Part shown: piece after piece, positions 25,846 to 34,282 of the stretch
Layout: each line of letters starts with the position of its first letter
Numbering within the stretch: position 1 is the stretch's first letter
Translations under genes and position numbers: made by a program
NCBI RefSeq assembly: GCF_001636315.1
Contig: NZ_KV440949.1
Span: 2,093,203-2,157,202 of the forward strand
Origin: Neobacillus mesonae
Lineage (GTDB): Bacteria > Bacillota > Bacilli > Bacillales > Cytobacillaceae
Length of the DNA stretch: 64,000 bases
Direction: 5' to 3'
The notes under the pieces: model-generated
Database searches by the model: none
What the model was told of the DNA's origin: nothing
What the model saw: only the letters and a program-made list of their open reading frames with translations

Positions 25846-26061
25846 CAGTTGGTCCTTAATAGTTACCCACAATCCTCCAAGACACGCTGCGAGTGAGTGG
25901 CTAACTCTTACTCGACTGGAATCCCGCCCGCTATGTTACGACCTTGCTCGGTCTCTTTGACAGACACTTGTATTAAAGCCATAAAAATAAATAACAACCG
26001 GCACTGATTTATAGTGCCGGTTGTCTACTGTCTTGATAAATGTTCCTTATTTAGCGGTCAC
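25657..26061. other. Intergenic region between rhodanese copy 2 and the aminopeptidase
   Basis: The first 190 bases are duplicated flank. Then about 140 bases of unrecognised sequence (with TTGCTCGGTC...GACAGACAC, faintly like 15150-15178), a terminator at 25994-26024, and a segment at about 26030-26057 that nearly repeats the 3' end of the M20 gene at 56388. Confidence 0.55.
25985..26024 (-). terminator. Terminator of the aminopeptidase end of the peptide operon
   Basis: ACAACCGGCACT-type and AGTGCCGGTTGT arms (25994-26024) form a 12-bp stem; on the minus strand it is followed by TTATTTATTTTTATGG. It lies 38 bases beyond the aminopeptidase stop. Confidence 0.85.
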
Positions 26062-26985
26062 TTAAACAATTCGTTCTCCATCAATGAACACAATAGGTTC
26101 TTTGATGACACAATCAATATGAACGCCGGCTTCTGTTTGGCCGCCAAAGGATTTGTTGCTTCCAAATGCAATATGAACGGTCCCAAAGACCTTTTCATCC
26201 TCTAATACGTTGCCGGTTAACCGGGCTTTTTTGTTTGTACCAATTCCGAACTCAGCAATGGTACGGCCCTCCCCGTCACCTAAAAGTCCCAGCAGTTGTT
26301 TGCCTTTTTCACCGCTTGCTGCTGCTAATCTTCCGTTTTCAACATGTAAAGTTACGGGTTCATTTAAGACACCAATTCCTGAAATAGAGCCGTCAATGGT
26401 GATTGTACCATTTGCCGAATCCTCAAGCGGTGCAATATAACTTTCCCCTGATGGGAGATTTCCGGATTCACCCTTTTCCCGGAACACACCGGTACTTGGA
26501 ATCGCTTTTCTCCCTTTAATCGTGAAGATTAACGTGTCATTTCCTTTTCTAATTTCCACCTGCTCGCCATTTTCAAGGATTTCACAATACTTCGCTGTCA
26601 GCCTCTCCACTTCCGAATAATCAGCCGTAATGGCTCCTTCTTCCAGCATATCTAAAGTCAGTCCAGGCATGGTGGCAATTCGTGAACCGCCTTTAGCGGC
26701 TTCTTTTCTTGCCTTTGTATGTGTAAGCGAGTGTTTTGTGATACAAAAAACAACATCAGCGGAGCGCATGGCCTCACTGACGATACGAGGAGGTTCCTCT
26801 CCCGACTTTGACCTAGTGGCCATTTCCATTAATACCGTTTCATTTCCTAATTCTGTCCCTGCTGCTTGGAAAATCTTAGCTATGTCCAATAGTTCCGAAT
26901 CCGTTACAATTAAAACCTGCTCATCTTTTCTCACATACAAATTTTGTTGGAGAACAGATTTAGCTACTTCTATGTATTTTTGCAT
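26062..26985 (-). CDS. M29-like (AmpS/COG2309) aminopeptidase
   Basis: A 307-residue protein. NLPSGESYIAP near residues 175-185, AEFGIGTN near 244-251, LEDEKVFGTVHIAFG and AGVHIDCVI match the ordered Glu-Glu-His-His-Asp metal ligands of the thermophilic aminopeptidase (M29)/COG2309 group. It is about 100 residues shorter than classical AmpS and nearer the compact branch that also includes dihydroxypyridine dioxygenase-like proteins, so peptidase activity is likely but not certain. AAAGGAGA precedes the ATG. It lies 85 bases after the IclR gene at the end of the transporter-peptidase set, consistent with cleaving imported peptides. Confidence 0.75.
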   Translation of the reverse strand: MQKYIEVAKSVLQQNLYVRKDEQVLIVTDSELLDIAKIFQAAGTELGNETVLMEMATRSKSGEEPPRIVSEAMRSADVVFCITKHSLTHTKARKEAAKGGSRIATMPGLTLDMLEEGAITADYSEVERLTAKYCEILENGEQVEIRKGNDTLIFTIKGRKAIPSTGVFREKGESGNLPSGESYIAPLEDSANGTITIDGSISGIGVLNEPVTLHVENGRLAAASGEKGKQLLGLLGDGEGRTIAEFGIGTNKKARLTGNVLEDEKVFGTVHIAFGSNKSFGGQTEAGVHIDCVIKEPIVFIDGERIV

Positions 26986-27070
26986 CTGTAACTCTCCTTT
27001 AATATTATGAATACTAGGCGGCCGTAAGCCTTTACAAAATTTTGCAGCTGCCTTTTGGCCACCTATATAG

Positions 27071-27835
27071 TTAAAGCCGTATCTTTAATTGATATTTTTC
27101 CATCATATCGGCTAATTCATCCCTAGCCTGTTTTAAAATAGGAATCGATTCGTTTATTTTCTTTTGCGACATTCGATAATTCGGTCCGGATACGGTTAAC
27201 GAACCAATAATTCGATCTTGTTGGAATAGCGGAACGGCGATCGCAATAATATCTGGTGTGTATTCTCCCTCGCTCATGCCCCAGCCATTTTCCCTTATCA
27301 CCTGTAATTCCGCTCTTAACTCGTCCGGATTCGTCTTTGTTTTTTCCGTATATTGCTTTAATTCGTACGTATTTAAATAGTTTTCAACAAAATCATCCGG
27401 CATAAAGGCCAAAATACTGCGATAAGAAGCACCTACATATAAAGGCGCCCTGCTTCCGACTGATACAGAGAACTTCACCTTATTATCAGGTTCTATGGCT
27501 TCAAAGGTAACGGCCTGATCCTTATCTAGTAAGGTAAGAAAAACAGATTCGCCCGTCTGTTTGAATAATTCCTCCAATACAGGGTGAATGATCTGTTTCA
27601 GATTTAAACTATTATACATATTCATCCCTAGTTCCCATGCAGCTAGACCTAATGAATATTTCTTCGTTACTGGATCCTTCCGTATGAAATTATTAGATTC
27701 AAAGGTTTCAAGAATCCGATATATTTTTGCGTGATCCATATTCATCTCTTGGGCAAGTTCCCTTCCGCCCCATTCCGGCTTGCTTCTTGTAAACATCCGA
27801 ATAACCTTTAGTGAATCATCTAATGTCTTTAGCAT
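27071..27835 (-). CDS. IclR-family regulator
   Basis: A 254-residue regulator from ATG 27835, five bases after GGGGGAGG (an upstream GTG overlaps this ribosome site and is rejected). Residues ~1-60 form the winged helix (GGRELAQEMNMDHAKIYRILETFESNNFI); ~75-250 form the IclR effector domain (GSRAPLYVGASYRSILAFM, GWGMSEGEYTPDIIAIAVPLF). It sits inside the peptide operon between the M20 and aminopeptidase genes. The best candidate targets are the paired palindromes at 34054-34087 and 34212-34245 between the divergent transporter genes. Ligand probably a peptide breakdown product (inference). Confidence 0.88.
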   Translation of the reverse strand: MLKTLDDSLKVIRMFTRSKPEWGGRELAQEMNMDHAKIYRILETFESNNFIRKDPVTKKYSLGLAAWELGMNMYNSLNLKQIIHPVLEELFKQTGESVFLTLLDKDQAVTFEAIEPDNKVKFSVSVGSRAPLYVGASYRSILAFMPDDFVENYLNTYELKQYTEKTKTNPDELRAELQVIRENGWGMSEGEYTPDIIAIAVPLFQQDRIIGSLTVSGPNYRMSQKKINESIPILKQARDELADMMEKYQLKIRL

Positions 27836-27944
27836 ATAATCCTCCCCCACCCAATCACAAAACTTGAGACATCCTAATCTATCATACCAAATTCTTAATA
27901 AATCTGGATGAAAATAGAAGGCCTCAAGTTTCTAAACGCTCATC

Positions 27945-29213
27945 TTATTTGGAATAGAGAAAATCAATCACAGCTGCAATATAGACTTTTGCGCAAGTAA
28001 TGATTTGTTCCGTTTTTACTCTTTCGTTATATCCGTGAATCGTCGGTAAATAGGCCGGACCATATTGAAGTACTGGAATATCGTATTCTCTAAAATGTTT
28101 GGCATCACTGCTCGCCCATTGCATCACGCCATACGCTTCCTCATCTGTGACGAAGGTAATATTATCAACAATCGCTTTACATACTGGATCATTGGCATCC
28201 GTATAATTTGCTTGACTTCTGAAACCGAAGCGGCGTAATTCATATCGAATTCCTAATTGATCCAATTTGTCCGTTAGTATGTCCGTTACTTCCTCTTGCG
28301 TAATGCCAAACGGCAAACGGCAATCGACTTGAACTTTACAGCTTTCAGGAATGACATTTGATTTTGTACCGCCTTCAATAGTGCCAATATTTACGGTGAT
28401 TTTTTCAAATACATCGATGTATTTCAATCGTTCGGTCTCTACTTCCCGCATGTATCGGTGGGTTACCTCAATTAACGGTTTAACACTTTCCGGAATTTCG
28501 ATGGTTAAATCCCATAATTTCTGAACCTCAAGAAGTGCTTTTACCATATCACTGATGGCATTTTGACCAGCCAACGGAGATAAGCTTCCATGTCCCGGCT
28601 CGCCAAACACTTCAAGCTCAAACCAGTATGAACCTTTTTGACCGATCGTTGGATTTCTTGGTGAGGACGGCTCCGCAATTAAACAGCCATCGCCTTTTAC
28701 GAGGCCCTTTTCTAAAAGCCATGGTACCCCAAATTCACCGCCAGTTTCTTCGTCCGGAACAATGACAAGTGACAAGCTTCCAGGGAGCTCAATATTCAAA
28801 CGTTTTAAGATCGTTGTGGCAAAAATTAAACCTGAAAGCCCTGCCTTCATGTCACTTGCCCCTCTTCCAAGCATCCAGCCGTCTTTTATTTCCCCGCTGA
28901 ATGGATCAAAGTCCCACTTCGAACGATCTCCCGCAGGAACAACATCGGTATGGCCACAGAAAATCAGATTTTTTCCTTCGTTACTATTTCCCACTGTGGA
29001 GATTAGATTATACATTTTATCTGCTGACTCATGCCATTCGACTGATATGTCAAATTTACCTAAGTAATCGGCGATAAATTGGCTAATTTCTGTGGAATCA
29101 CCAGGAGGGTTTTCACTTGGGATTTTAATTAACGAACTGCATAGTTCCAGTAGTTCATCTTTTCTTGATTCCACTTCATCTATTAATCTTTGTTTTAATT
29201 CGGTGGTATCCAT
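27945..29213 (-). CDS. M20 peptidase, ArgE/DapE type
   Basis: A 422-residue cytosolic metallopeptidase. FCGHTDVVPAG (first metal His and Asp), MLGRGASDMKAG (bridging Asp), VPDEETGGEFG (catalytic Glu pair) and the final IHGYNERV (His ligand) are all present. The start codon overlaps the stop of the DUF1177 gene by one base (TAATG), so the two are translationally coupled. The context of peptide transporter, aminopeptidase and DUF1177 suggests deacylase or dipeptidase action on imported compounds. Substrate unproven. Confidence 0.87.
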   Translation of the reverse strand: MDTTELKQRLIDEVESRKDELLELCSSLIKIPSENPPGDSTEISQFIADYLGKFDISVEWHESADKMYNLISTVGNSNEGKNLIFCGHTDVVPAGDRSKWDFDPFSGEIKDGWMLGRGASDMKAGLSGLIFATTILKRLNIELPGSLSLVIVPDEETGGEFGVPWLLEKGLVKGDGCLIAEPSSPRNPTIGQKGSYWFELEVFGEPGHGSLSPLAGQNAISDMVKALLEVQKLWDLTIEIPESVKPLIEVTHRYMREVETERLKYIDVFEKITVNIGTIEGGTKSNVIPESCKVQVDCRLPFGITQEEVTDILTDKLDQLGIRYELRRFGFRSQANYTDANDPVCKAIVDNITFVTDEEAYGVMQWASSDAKHFREYDIPVLQYGPAYLPTIHGYNERVKTEQIITCAKVYIAAVIDFLYSK

Positions 29214-30163
29214 TATTTCACAACCTCCTGGTTACCTTTAGTTTGTAAGTGTGTCATTTTTCCATATAGATTTTCTAAATGGTTGAATTCCTCCGCGTTA
29301 AAGAAAGAGCATTTGTTATCGCCGTACACTTTAGCCACTTCAATTGCAAAACGGACAACCTGCTCCACGTCAGTTAAATGAGTGGCACCTGTACCACATC
29401 CGGCAACAGTTGTTTGTGTCGTAATCGCCACGCCTACAACTGGACTAGATGTTGCAACAGAAGGCTGAAGGATACTATTAATATGAAATACACCGTTTCC
29501 ATATGGAGTGATATCCTGTGTGGTAATAGGCATGGTAACAGGAAGAATTCCGGTTGATTGTGTATAAACCTGTAACAGATCATCACTTACTTTTAAAATA
29601 TAGCCTTCTTTTACAGTCGGAGTGAGAGCAAAGCCTTTATGGTTCAGAATCATATTTCCTTTTGTTGTATCAATCGAGAGAATGGCATCCATTTCAGCAG
29701 TTACCTCGTGCTGATTCATGGTTAAAATATCGACTGGGGAATTCATAAATGGTACCGGGTCATGCGGTAAGGTTGGTGCAGTTGGACAAATATGGGTTGT
29801 AATGATGACATCTCCGTTCAATTGATCCCCTTTTTTGGTCATGTCCAATATTTTAGCCGCAGCTGAAATAGCGGATAAAGCGCCATCTCCGTCAGAAACA
29901 AAACCTGTCATTTCAGGGCGAGCGCCGATTCCGCCAAGGCGCCCGATAATCCCTAATGTTGCCGCATCTCCGCCTTTTGACTTTCCATTTCTACCAGGGA
30001 TGGTAATTTTAATAAAATCCGTTGAACCAAGTTCCCCTTTAACGGTTTCAACAACCACTTCCCCTTCTCCTTGAATCGCATCTAAATAGGCTTTAACCTC
30101 TTCCCCTGTTACGTATTGATTATCTAATAATTCATATAGCTCAATGACATGTTTAAAAGACAT
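29213..30163 (-). CDS. DUF1177 protein
   Basis: A 316-residue cytosolic protein that I recognise as DUF1177, a family without a known function. Conserved-looking motifs include GRNGKSKGGDAATLGIIGRLGGIG, GFVSDGDGALSA, ITTHICPTAPTLPHDPVPFM and GCGTGATHLTDVEQ. The Asp- and His-rich motifs would suit a metal-dependent hydrolase, but that is speculation. AGGAGG precedes the ATG. Position between DppF (12-base gap) and M20 (one-base overlap) ties it to peptide or acyl-amino acid breakdown. Confidence 0.82.
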   Translation of the reverse strand: MSFKHVIELYELLDNQYVTGEEVKAYLDAIQGEGEVVVETVKGELGSTDFIKITIPGRNGKSKGGDAATLGIIGRLGGIGARPEMTGFVSDGDGALSAISAAAKILDMTKKGDQLNGDVIITTHICPTAPTLPHDPVPFMNSPVDILTMNQHEVTAEMDAILSIDTTKGNMILNHKGFALTPTVKEGYILKVSDDLLQVYTQSTGILPVTMPITTQDITPYGNGVFHINSILQPSVATSSPVVGVAITTQTTVAGCGTGATHLTDVEQVVRFAIEVAKVYGDNKCSFFNAEEFNHLENLYGKMTHLQTKGNQEVVK

Positions 30164-30175
30164 TTTTCGTTCCTC

Positions 30176-31153
30176 CTATTGTTCGTTAAGTAAATGACAT
30201 GATGCAATATGGCCATTCCCCGTATCGATTAACTGCGGTGCTTCCCTTTTACATCTGTCCATCGCAACCGGACAACGTTCGTGGAAATGACACCCCGATG
30301 GCGGGTTAATAGGGTTAGGCACAGAATCTTTTAAAATAATTCTTTCCTTCCGGTCGTGTGGATTTTCTTTTGGAATAGCAGATAATAACGCTTTTGTATA
30401 CGGATGCTTTGGATCCTCATAAATTTCCTTGTATGTTCCCATTTCCACGATTTTCCCTAAATACATCACGGCAATCCTGTCGCACATGTATCGGACCACA
30501 TTCAAATCATGCGAAATAAAAATATAGGTTAAATCAAATTCCCTTTGCAATTCTTTTAATAGATTAATAACCTGTGCCTGTACAGATACATCAAGCGCGG
30601 ACACTGGTTCATCACAAATGATAATGTCCGGATTCAAAACTAAAGCTCTTGCAATATTAATCCTTTGCCTTTGGCCGCCGGAAAATTCGTGAGGATATCG
30701 TTTGGCATGATACTGGCTTAAACCGACGACTTCCAACAATTCTTCTACTCGTTTCTTTTGTGATGCCTTGTCGCCAATACGATGAATCACCATGGGCTCT
30801 GCGATTAATTCCCCGATTGTCTTTCTCGGATCCAAAGAGGCATACGGATCCTGGAAAACCATTTGGATGGATTTTCTCGTTTCCCGTAGCTTTTTCCCAT
30901 CCATCCCGATTAAATTTTCACCTTTAAACTGTACCGTCCCGCTTGAAGGTGTAATCAGCTGGTTCACTAAACGAGCCATGGTTGATTTTCCGCAGCCAGA
31001 TTCTCCAACCACCCCTAGGGTTTCACCGCGATAAACATCAAAACTGACCCCATCGACAGCCTTCACGCTTAGTCTGGATTTTACAAAAGGAATGGGGCTT
31101 TCCAATGGAAAATGCTTCTTTAGTTCCCTAACTTGTAACAATGGCTCTGTCAT
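30176..31153 (-). CDS. Dipeptide/oligopeptide ABC transporter ATPase, DppF/OppF type
   Basis: A 325-residue ATPase with Walker [11 protein letters not shown]-loop FQDPYASLDP, signature SGGQRQR, Walker B IIICDEPVSALD and the C-terminal oligopeptide-transporter extension with CHFHERCPVAMDRCKREAP, whose cysteines may bind an Fe-S cluster as in Dpp/Opp ATPases. Overlaps the DppD gene by 26 bases. Powers uptake with the permeases at 32180-34036. Confidence 0.93.
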   Translation of the reverse strand: MTEPLLQVRELKKHFPLESPIPFVKSRLSVKAVDGVSFDVYRGETLGVVGESGCGKSTMARLVNQLITPSSGTVQFKGENLIGMDGKKLRETRKSIQMVFQDPYASLDPRKTIGELIAEPMVIHRIGDKASQKKRVEELLEVVGLSQYHAKRYPHEFSGGQRQRINIARALVLNPDIIICDEPVSALDVSVQAQVINLLKELQREFDLTYIFISHDLNVVRYMCDRIAVMYLGKIVEMGTYKEIYEDPKHPYTKALLSAIPKENPHDRKERIILKDSVPNPINPPSGCHFHERCPVAMDRCKREAPQLIDTGNGHIASCHLLNEQ

Positions 31154-32159
31154 GGGCTGTTTTCTCCTTTCTGTCTAAGCGGTTTTCCTTCGTTTGAAAA
31201 TGACAGGCAGCATAATGGTTTTCTCCGACCTCTGTCATTTTAGGCTTGTTAGTAAAACAAACATCTTGTGCATATGCACACCGTGCCGCAAATGGACACC
31301 CCGTTATCTCCTGCCTAAGATCCGGGGGACTGCCAGGGATGGTTGTCAATGGTTGATCCTCACTGACACTTTCCGTAATTTGCGAATCTAGAAGTCCCCA
31401 TGTATAAGGATGCTTCGGATGATCATAGATTTCCTTAACCGTCCCATACTCGACGACATTTCCTGCATACATCACAAGCACCTTGTCACACAGCTCCCAT
31501 ACCACCCCTAGATCATGGGTAATCATAATGATCGCTGTGTTAAATTCATCCTGCAGCCTTTTCATCAAATCCAATATTTGTGCCTGAACCGTTACATCCA
31601 GTGCGGTAGTCGGTTCGTCAGCTATTAGAAGCTTTGGATTACATGACAGGGCGATGGCAATCATCACACGCTGCCTCATCCCGCCGGAAAATTCATGCGG
31701 ATACATATTAATTCTTTTTTCCGGTGCTGGGATTCCCACAAGCTTCAGCATTTCGATAGCTTTTATCTTGGCTTCCTTTTTCGAAACCTTTTGGTGGGTT
31801 TTAATCGATTCGATAATTTGATCCCCTACAGTGAATACAGGGTTAAGACTCGTTAATGGATCCTGGAATATCATCGAAATTTCGTTTCCACGAATAGATT
31901 TCATTTCTTTTTCCGATAGCTTCAAGAGATCTTTTCCGTCGAAATGAATCGCTCCCCCGCTTATTATTCCTGGCGGATTGGGAATAAGACGCAGCAAGGA
32001 TGTGGCCGTAACGCTTTTGCCGGATCCTGATTCGCCTACAATCCCAATGTTTTCTCTTCTATTTAAGGTAAAACTGACTCCATTTACAGCTTTAGTAATC
32101 GCGGAGCCAGATTTAAATTGAACTTCTAAATTTTCAACCTTTAATAATTCCTCCGACAT
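31128..32159 (-). CDS. Dipeptide/oligopeptide ABC transporter ATPase, DppD/OppD type
   Basis: A 343-residue ATPase: GESGSGKSVTA (Walker A), FQDPLTSLNPVFTVG, SGGMRQR signature, [12 protein letters not shown], and the C-terminal CPFAARCAYAQDVC cysteine motif typical of OppD/DppD. AAAGGAGG precedes the ATG. The last ~15 residues overlap the DppF start, implying coupled translation. Confidence 0.93.
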   Translation of the reverse strand: MSEELLKVENLEVQFKSGSAITKAVNGVSFTLNRRENIGIVGESGSGKSVTATSLLRLIPNPPGIISGGAIHFDGKDLLKLSEKEMKSIRGNEISMIFQDPLTSLNPVFTVGDQIIESIKTHQKVSKKEAKIKAIEMLKLVGIPAPEKRINMYPHEFSGGMRQRVMIAIALSCNPKLLIADEPTTALDVTVQAQILDLMKRLQDEFNTAIIMITHDLGVVWELCDKVLVMYAGNVVEYGTVKEIYDHPKHPYTWGLLDSQITESVSEDQPLTTIPGSPPDLRQEITGCPFAARCAYAQDVCFTNKPKMTEVGENHYAACHFQTKENRLDRKEKTAHDRAIVTS

Positions 32160-32179
32160 CTGTTACGCCTCCTTTGATG

Positions 32180-33070
32180 TTAGGCTTTCATTTTCGGGTC
32201 AAGAGCATCGCGCAGCCCGTCACCAAATAGATTAATTCCAACAACCGTAATCAATATGGCTAGACCCGGAATCGTGGCCATATGAGGATTTAAGACTAGA
32301 AAGTCCTTCCCATCCTGCAGCATACTTCCCCACGATGCAGTTGGAGGCTGTACTCCAAGCCCTAAGAAACTAAGTGAGGCCTCAGAAATAATGGCACCTG
32401 CGATACTCATCGTTGCATAAACAATTAATGGGGCAAAACTATTTGGCAATACATGATGGAAGATAATGCGGCTATGTTTAGCTCCTAAGGACCGCGTCAC
32501 CTCGATATATTCCGAATGTTTAACACTCAGTACCTGTCCGCGTACTACTCTTGCAAAACCCGGAATATTCCCTACTCCAATCGCAATAATCACATTGACT
32601 AAGCCTTGTCCGAGAACGGTCATCAAGGTAATGGCCAATAAGATAAAAGGAAAAGCAGAAAGCCCATCCATGAAACGCATAATGATAGAATCCAACTTTC
32701 CTCCAAAATATCCGGATATAACTCCTAACAGTGTTCCAACTACGGCACCAAATAGTACCGCCCCGATTCCAACCAGCATGGAAATTCTCGCTCCATATAC
32801 TAATCGGCTAAAAATATCGCGACCATAATTGTCTGTCCCTAGAATGTGTCCTTCTACGCCAATTCCTAAAAGCGTCTTGGTTACATTCATTTTATTAGGA
32901 GGATGTGTAGCAATAACAGGAGCAAATAGTGCTGTTAAGATCAGCAGCAATATCACAAATAATCCAAAAGCCGCAAAACGATTGCGAATCAATTTCCTAA
33001 ATAATGAGTGCTCATTTTTAGTTTTTACATGAGTTTGTTCCAGTACGATTCCTTGCTGCCCTGTTGACAT
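32180..33070 (-). CDS. Dipeptide ABC transporter permease, DppC type
   Basis: A 296-residue permease with an N-terminal cytosolic leader and six membrane helices. GTDNYGRDIFSRLVYGAR and the EAA loop GAKHSRIIFHHVLPNSFAPLI are the DppC/OppC hallmarks. The C-terminus ends GDGLRDALDPKMK as usual. It starts four bases after dppB, so the two are co-translated. Confidence 0.92.
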   Translation of the reverse strand: MSTGQQGIVLEQTHVKTKNEHSLFRKLIRNRFAAFGLFVILLLILTALFAPVIATHPPNKMNVTKTLLGIGVEGHILGTDNYGRDIFSRLVYGARISMLVGIGAVLFGAVVGTLLGVISGYFGGKLDSIIMRFMDGLSAFPFILLAITLMTVLGQGLVNVIIAIGVGNIPGFARVVRGQVLSVKHSEYIEVTRSLGAKHSRIIFHHVLPNSFAPLIVYATMSIAGAIISEASLSFLGLGVQPPTASWGSMLQDGKDFLVLNPHMATIPGLAILITVVGINLFGDGLRDALDPKMKA

Positions 33071-33073
33071 TAC

Positions 33074-34036
33074 TTATGACCCTCCTTTGTTTGATGAATA
33101 TTTAATTCTTGGGTTCACTACTTTATATAAAATATCGACTACTAGATTGACAACCACATAGATTAAGGCAATAAAGATAACCATGTTTTGAACAACGACA
33201 AAGTCCCTTTTTCCAATTGCATCAATAATCAATAGTCCAATCCCAGGCCAACTGAAAATGGTTTCTGTTAATACCGCTCCACCAAGCATGGACGAAACCT
33301 GAAGACCTAATACCGTTAGAAGAGGTGTTAATGCATTTTTAAAAGCATGCTTACAAATGACAATAAACTCACTTAAACCTTTAGAACGAGCTGTTTTTAC
33401 ATAATCCTGTGAGATAACCTCCAGCATGCTTGAACGGGTAATTCTAGCAAACTGGGCAGTAGGAATCGTTGCGAGTGCAATACTTGGCAGGATTAAATGG
33501 CTGAAGAAATCACCGGCACCGGCTTCCATTGAACCCATACCTGTGGCAGGAAACCAGCCTAAATTCACACTAAAAAACAAGACGAGCATAATTCCAAGCC
33601 AGAAAATGGGCATCGAAACACCAATTAATGAAAAGGTTGTAAAAAGATAATCAAAAATGGAATTTTGCTTTCTTGCTGCAATAATGCCAGCTGGCACCCC
33701 GATGACGATGGAAATGATTAAGGCACAAACCGCAAGAATCACAGTATTTGGAAAGCGCTCCATAATTAAGTCGATGACCGGTTTGTTATACGTTAAGGAG
33801 TTTCCAAGATCTCCTTGAAGTAAATTGCCTATATAATCAACAAATTGAATATATAGTGGTTGATTTAATCCCAGTTCCTCTGTCAAAGCTTTGATATCCG
33901 CCGCACTAGCTTGTGGACCAAGCATGACGGCTGCAGGATTCCCCGGCAGCAGACGAGTGATTAAAAAAACAATGATAGCAACTATTAATAAAGTAGGTAT
34001 CATATTTAAAATTCTACCGACAATGTACTTACCCAT
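33074..34036 (-). CDS. Dipeptide ABC transporter permease, DppB type
   Basis: A 320-residue permease with six helices. ITRLLPGNPAAVMLG and the EAA loop RSKGLSEFIVICKHAFKNALTPLLT fit DppB/OppB. First gene of the minus-strand transporter-peptidase set; an operator-like paired palindrome starts 18 bases upstream of the ATG. The matching binding protein is encoded divergently at 34283. Confidence 0.92.
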   Translation of the reverse strand: MGKYIVGRILNMIPTLLIVAIIVFLITRLLPGNPAAVMLGPQASAADIKALTEELGLNQPLYIQFVDYIGNLLQGDLGNSLTYNKPVIDLIMERFPNTVILAVCALIISIVIGVPAGIIAARKQNSIFDYLFTTFSLIGVSMPIFWLGIMLVLFFSVNLGWFPATGMGSMEAGAGDFFSHLILPSIALATIPTAQFARITRSSMLEVISQDYVKTARSKGLSEFIVICKHAFKNALTPLLTVLGLQVSSMLGGAVLTETIFSWPGIGLLIIDAIGKRDFVVVQNMVIFIALIYVVVNLVVDILYKVVNPRIKYSSNKGGS

Positions 34037-34053
34037 TTTCCTCCTCCTTTTTA

Positions 34054-34087
34054 TTCAATATTCGAATCAATGATTCATTATTTGAAT
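34054..34087. promoter_or_regulatory. Candidate IclR operator, left copy
   Basis: Two inverted repeats in series, TTC-x7-GAA and ATTCA-TTATT-TGAAT, within 34 bases just upstream of dppB. It aligns over its full length with 34212-34245 (28 of 34 positions by my count). Double palindromes suit IclR proteins, which often bind as tetramers. Confidence 0.65.
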
Positions 34088-34211
34088 AGTGACAATTTTA
34101 TCATTCGATTTTTTATTTGTAAATATGGTGTTATTGTAAATTTTTTAGCTTTTTATATATTTCAAAAAATTATTTACATTCTCTTAAAGGTTATGGTAAA
34201 TTAAATAATAA

Positions 34212-34245
34212 TTCAAATATTGAATTAATGATTCATTATATGAAT
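34212..34245. promoter_or_regulatory. Candidate IclR operator, right copy
   Basis: TTCAA-ATA-TTGAA and GATTCAT-TAT-ATGAATC lie side by side, 38 bases before the ATG of the divergent binding-protein gene. Same length and order as the left copy. Confidence 0.65.
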
Positions 34246-34282
34246 CAACTTTAAATTATAACTGTACAGGAGGTTTATTTTT

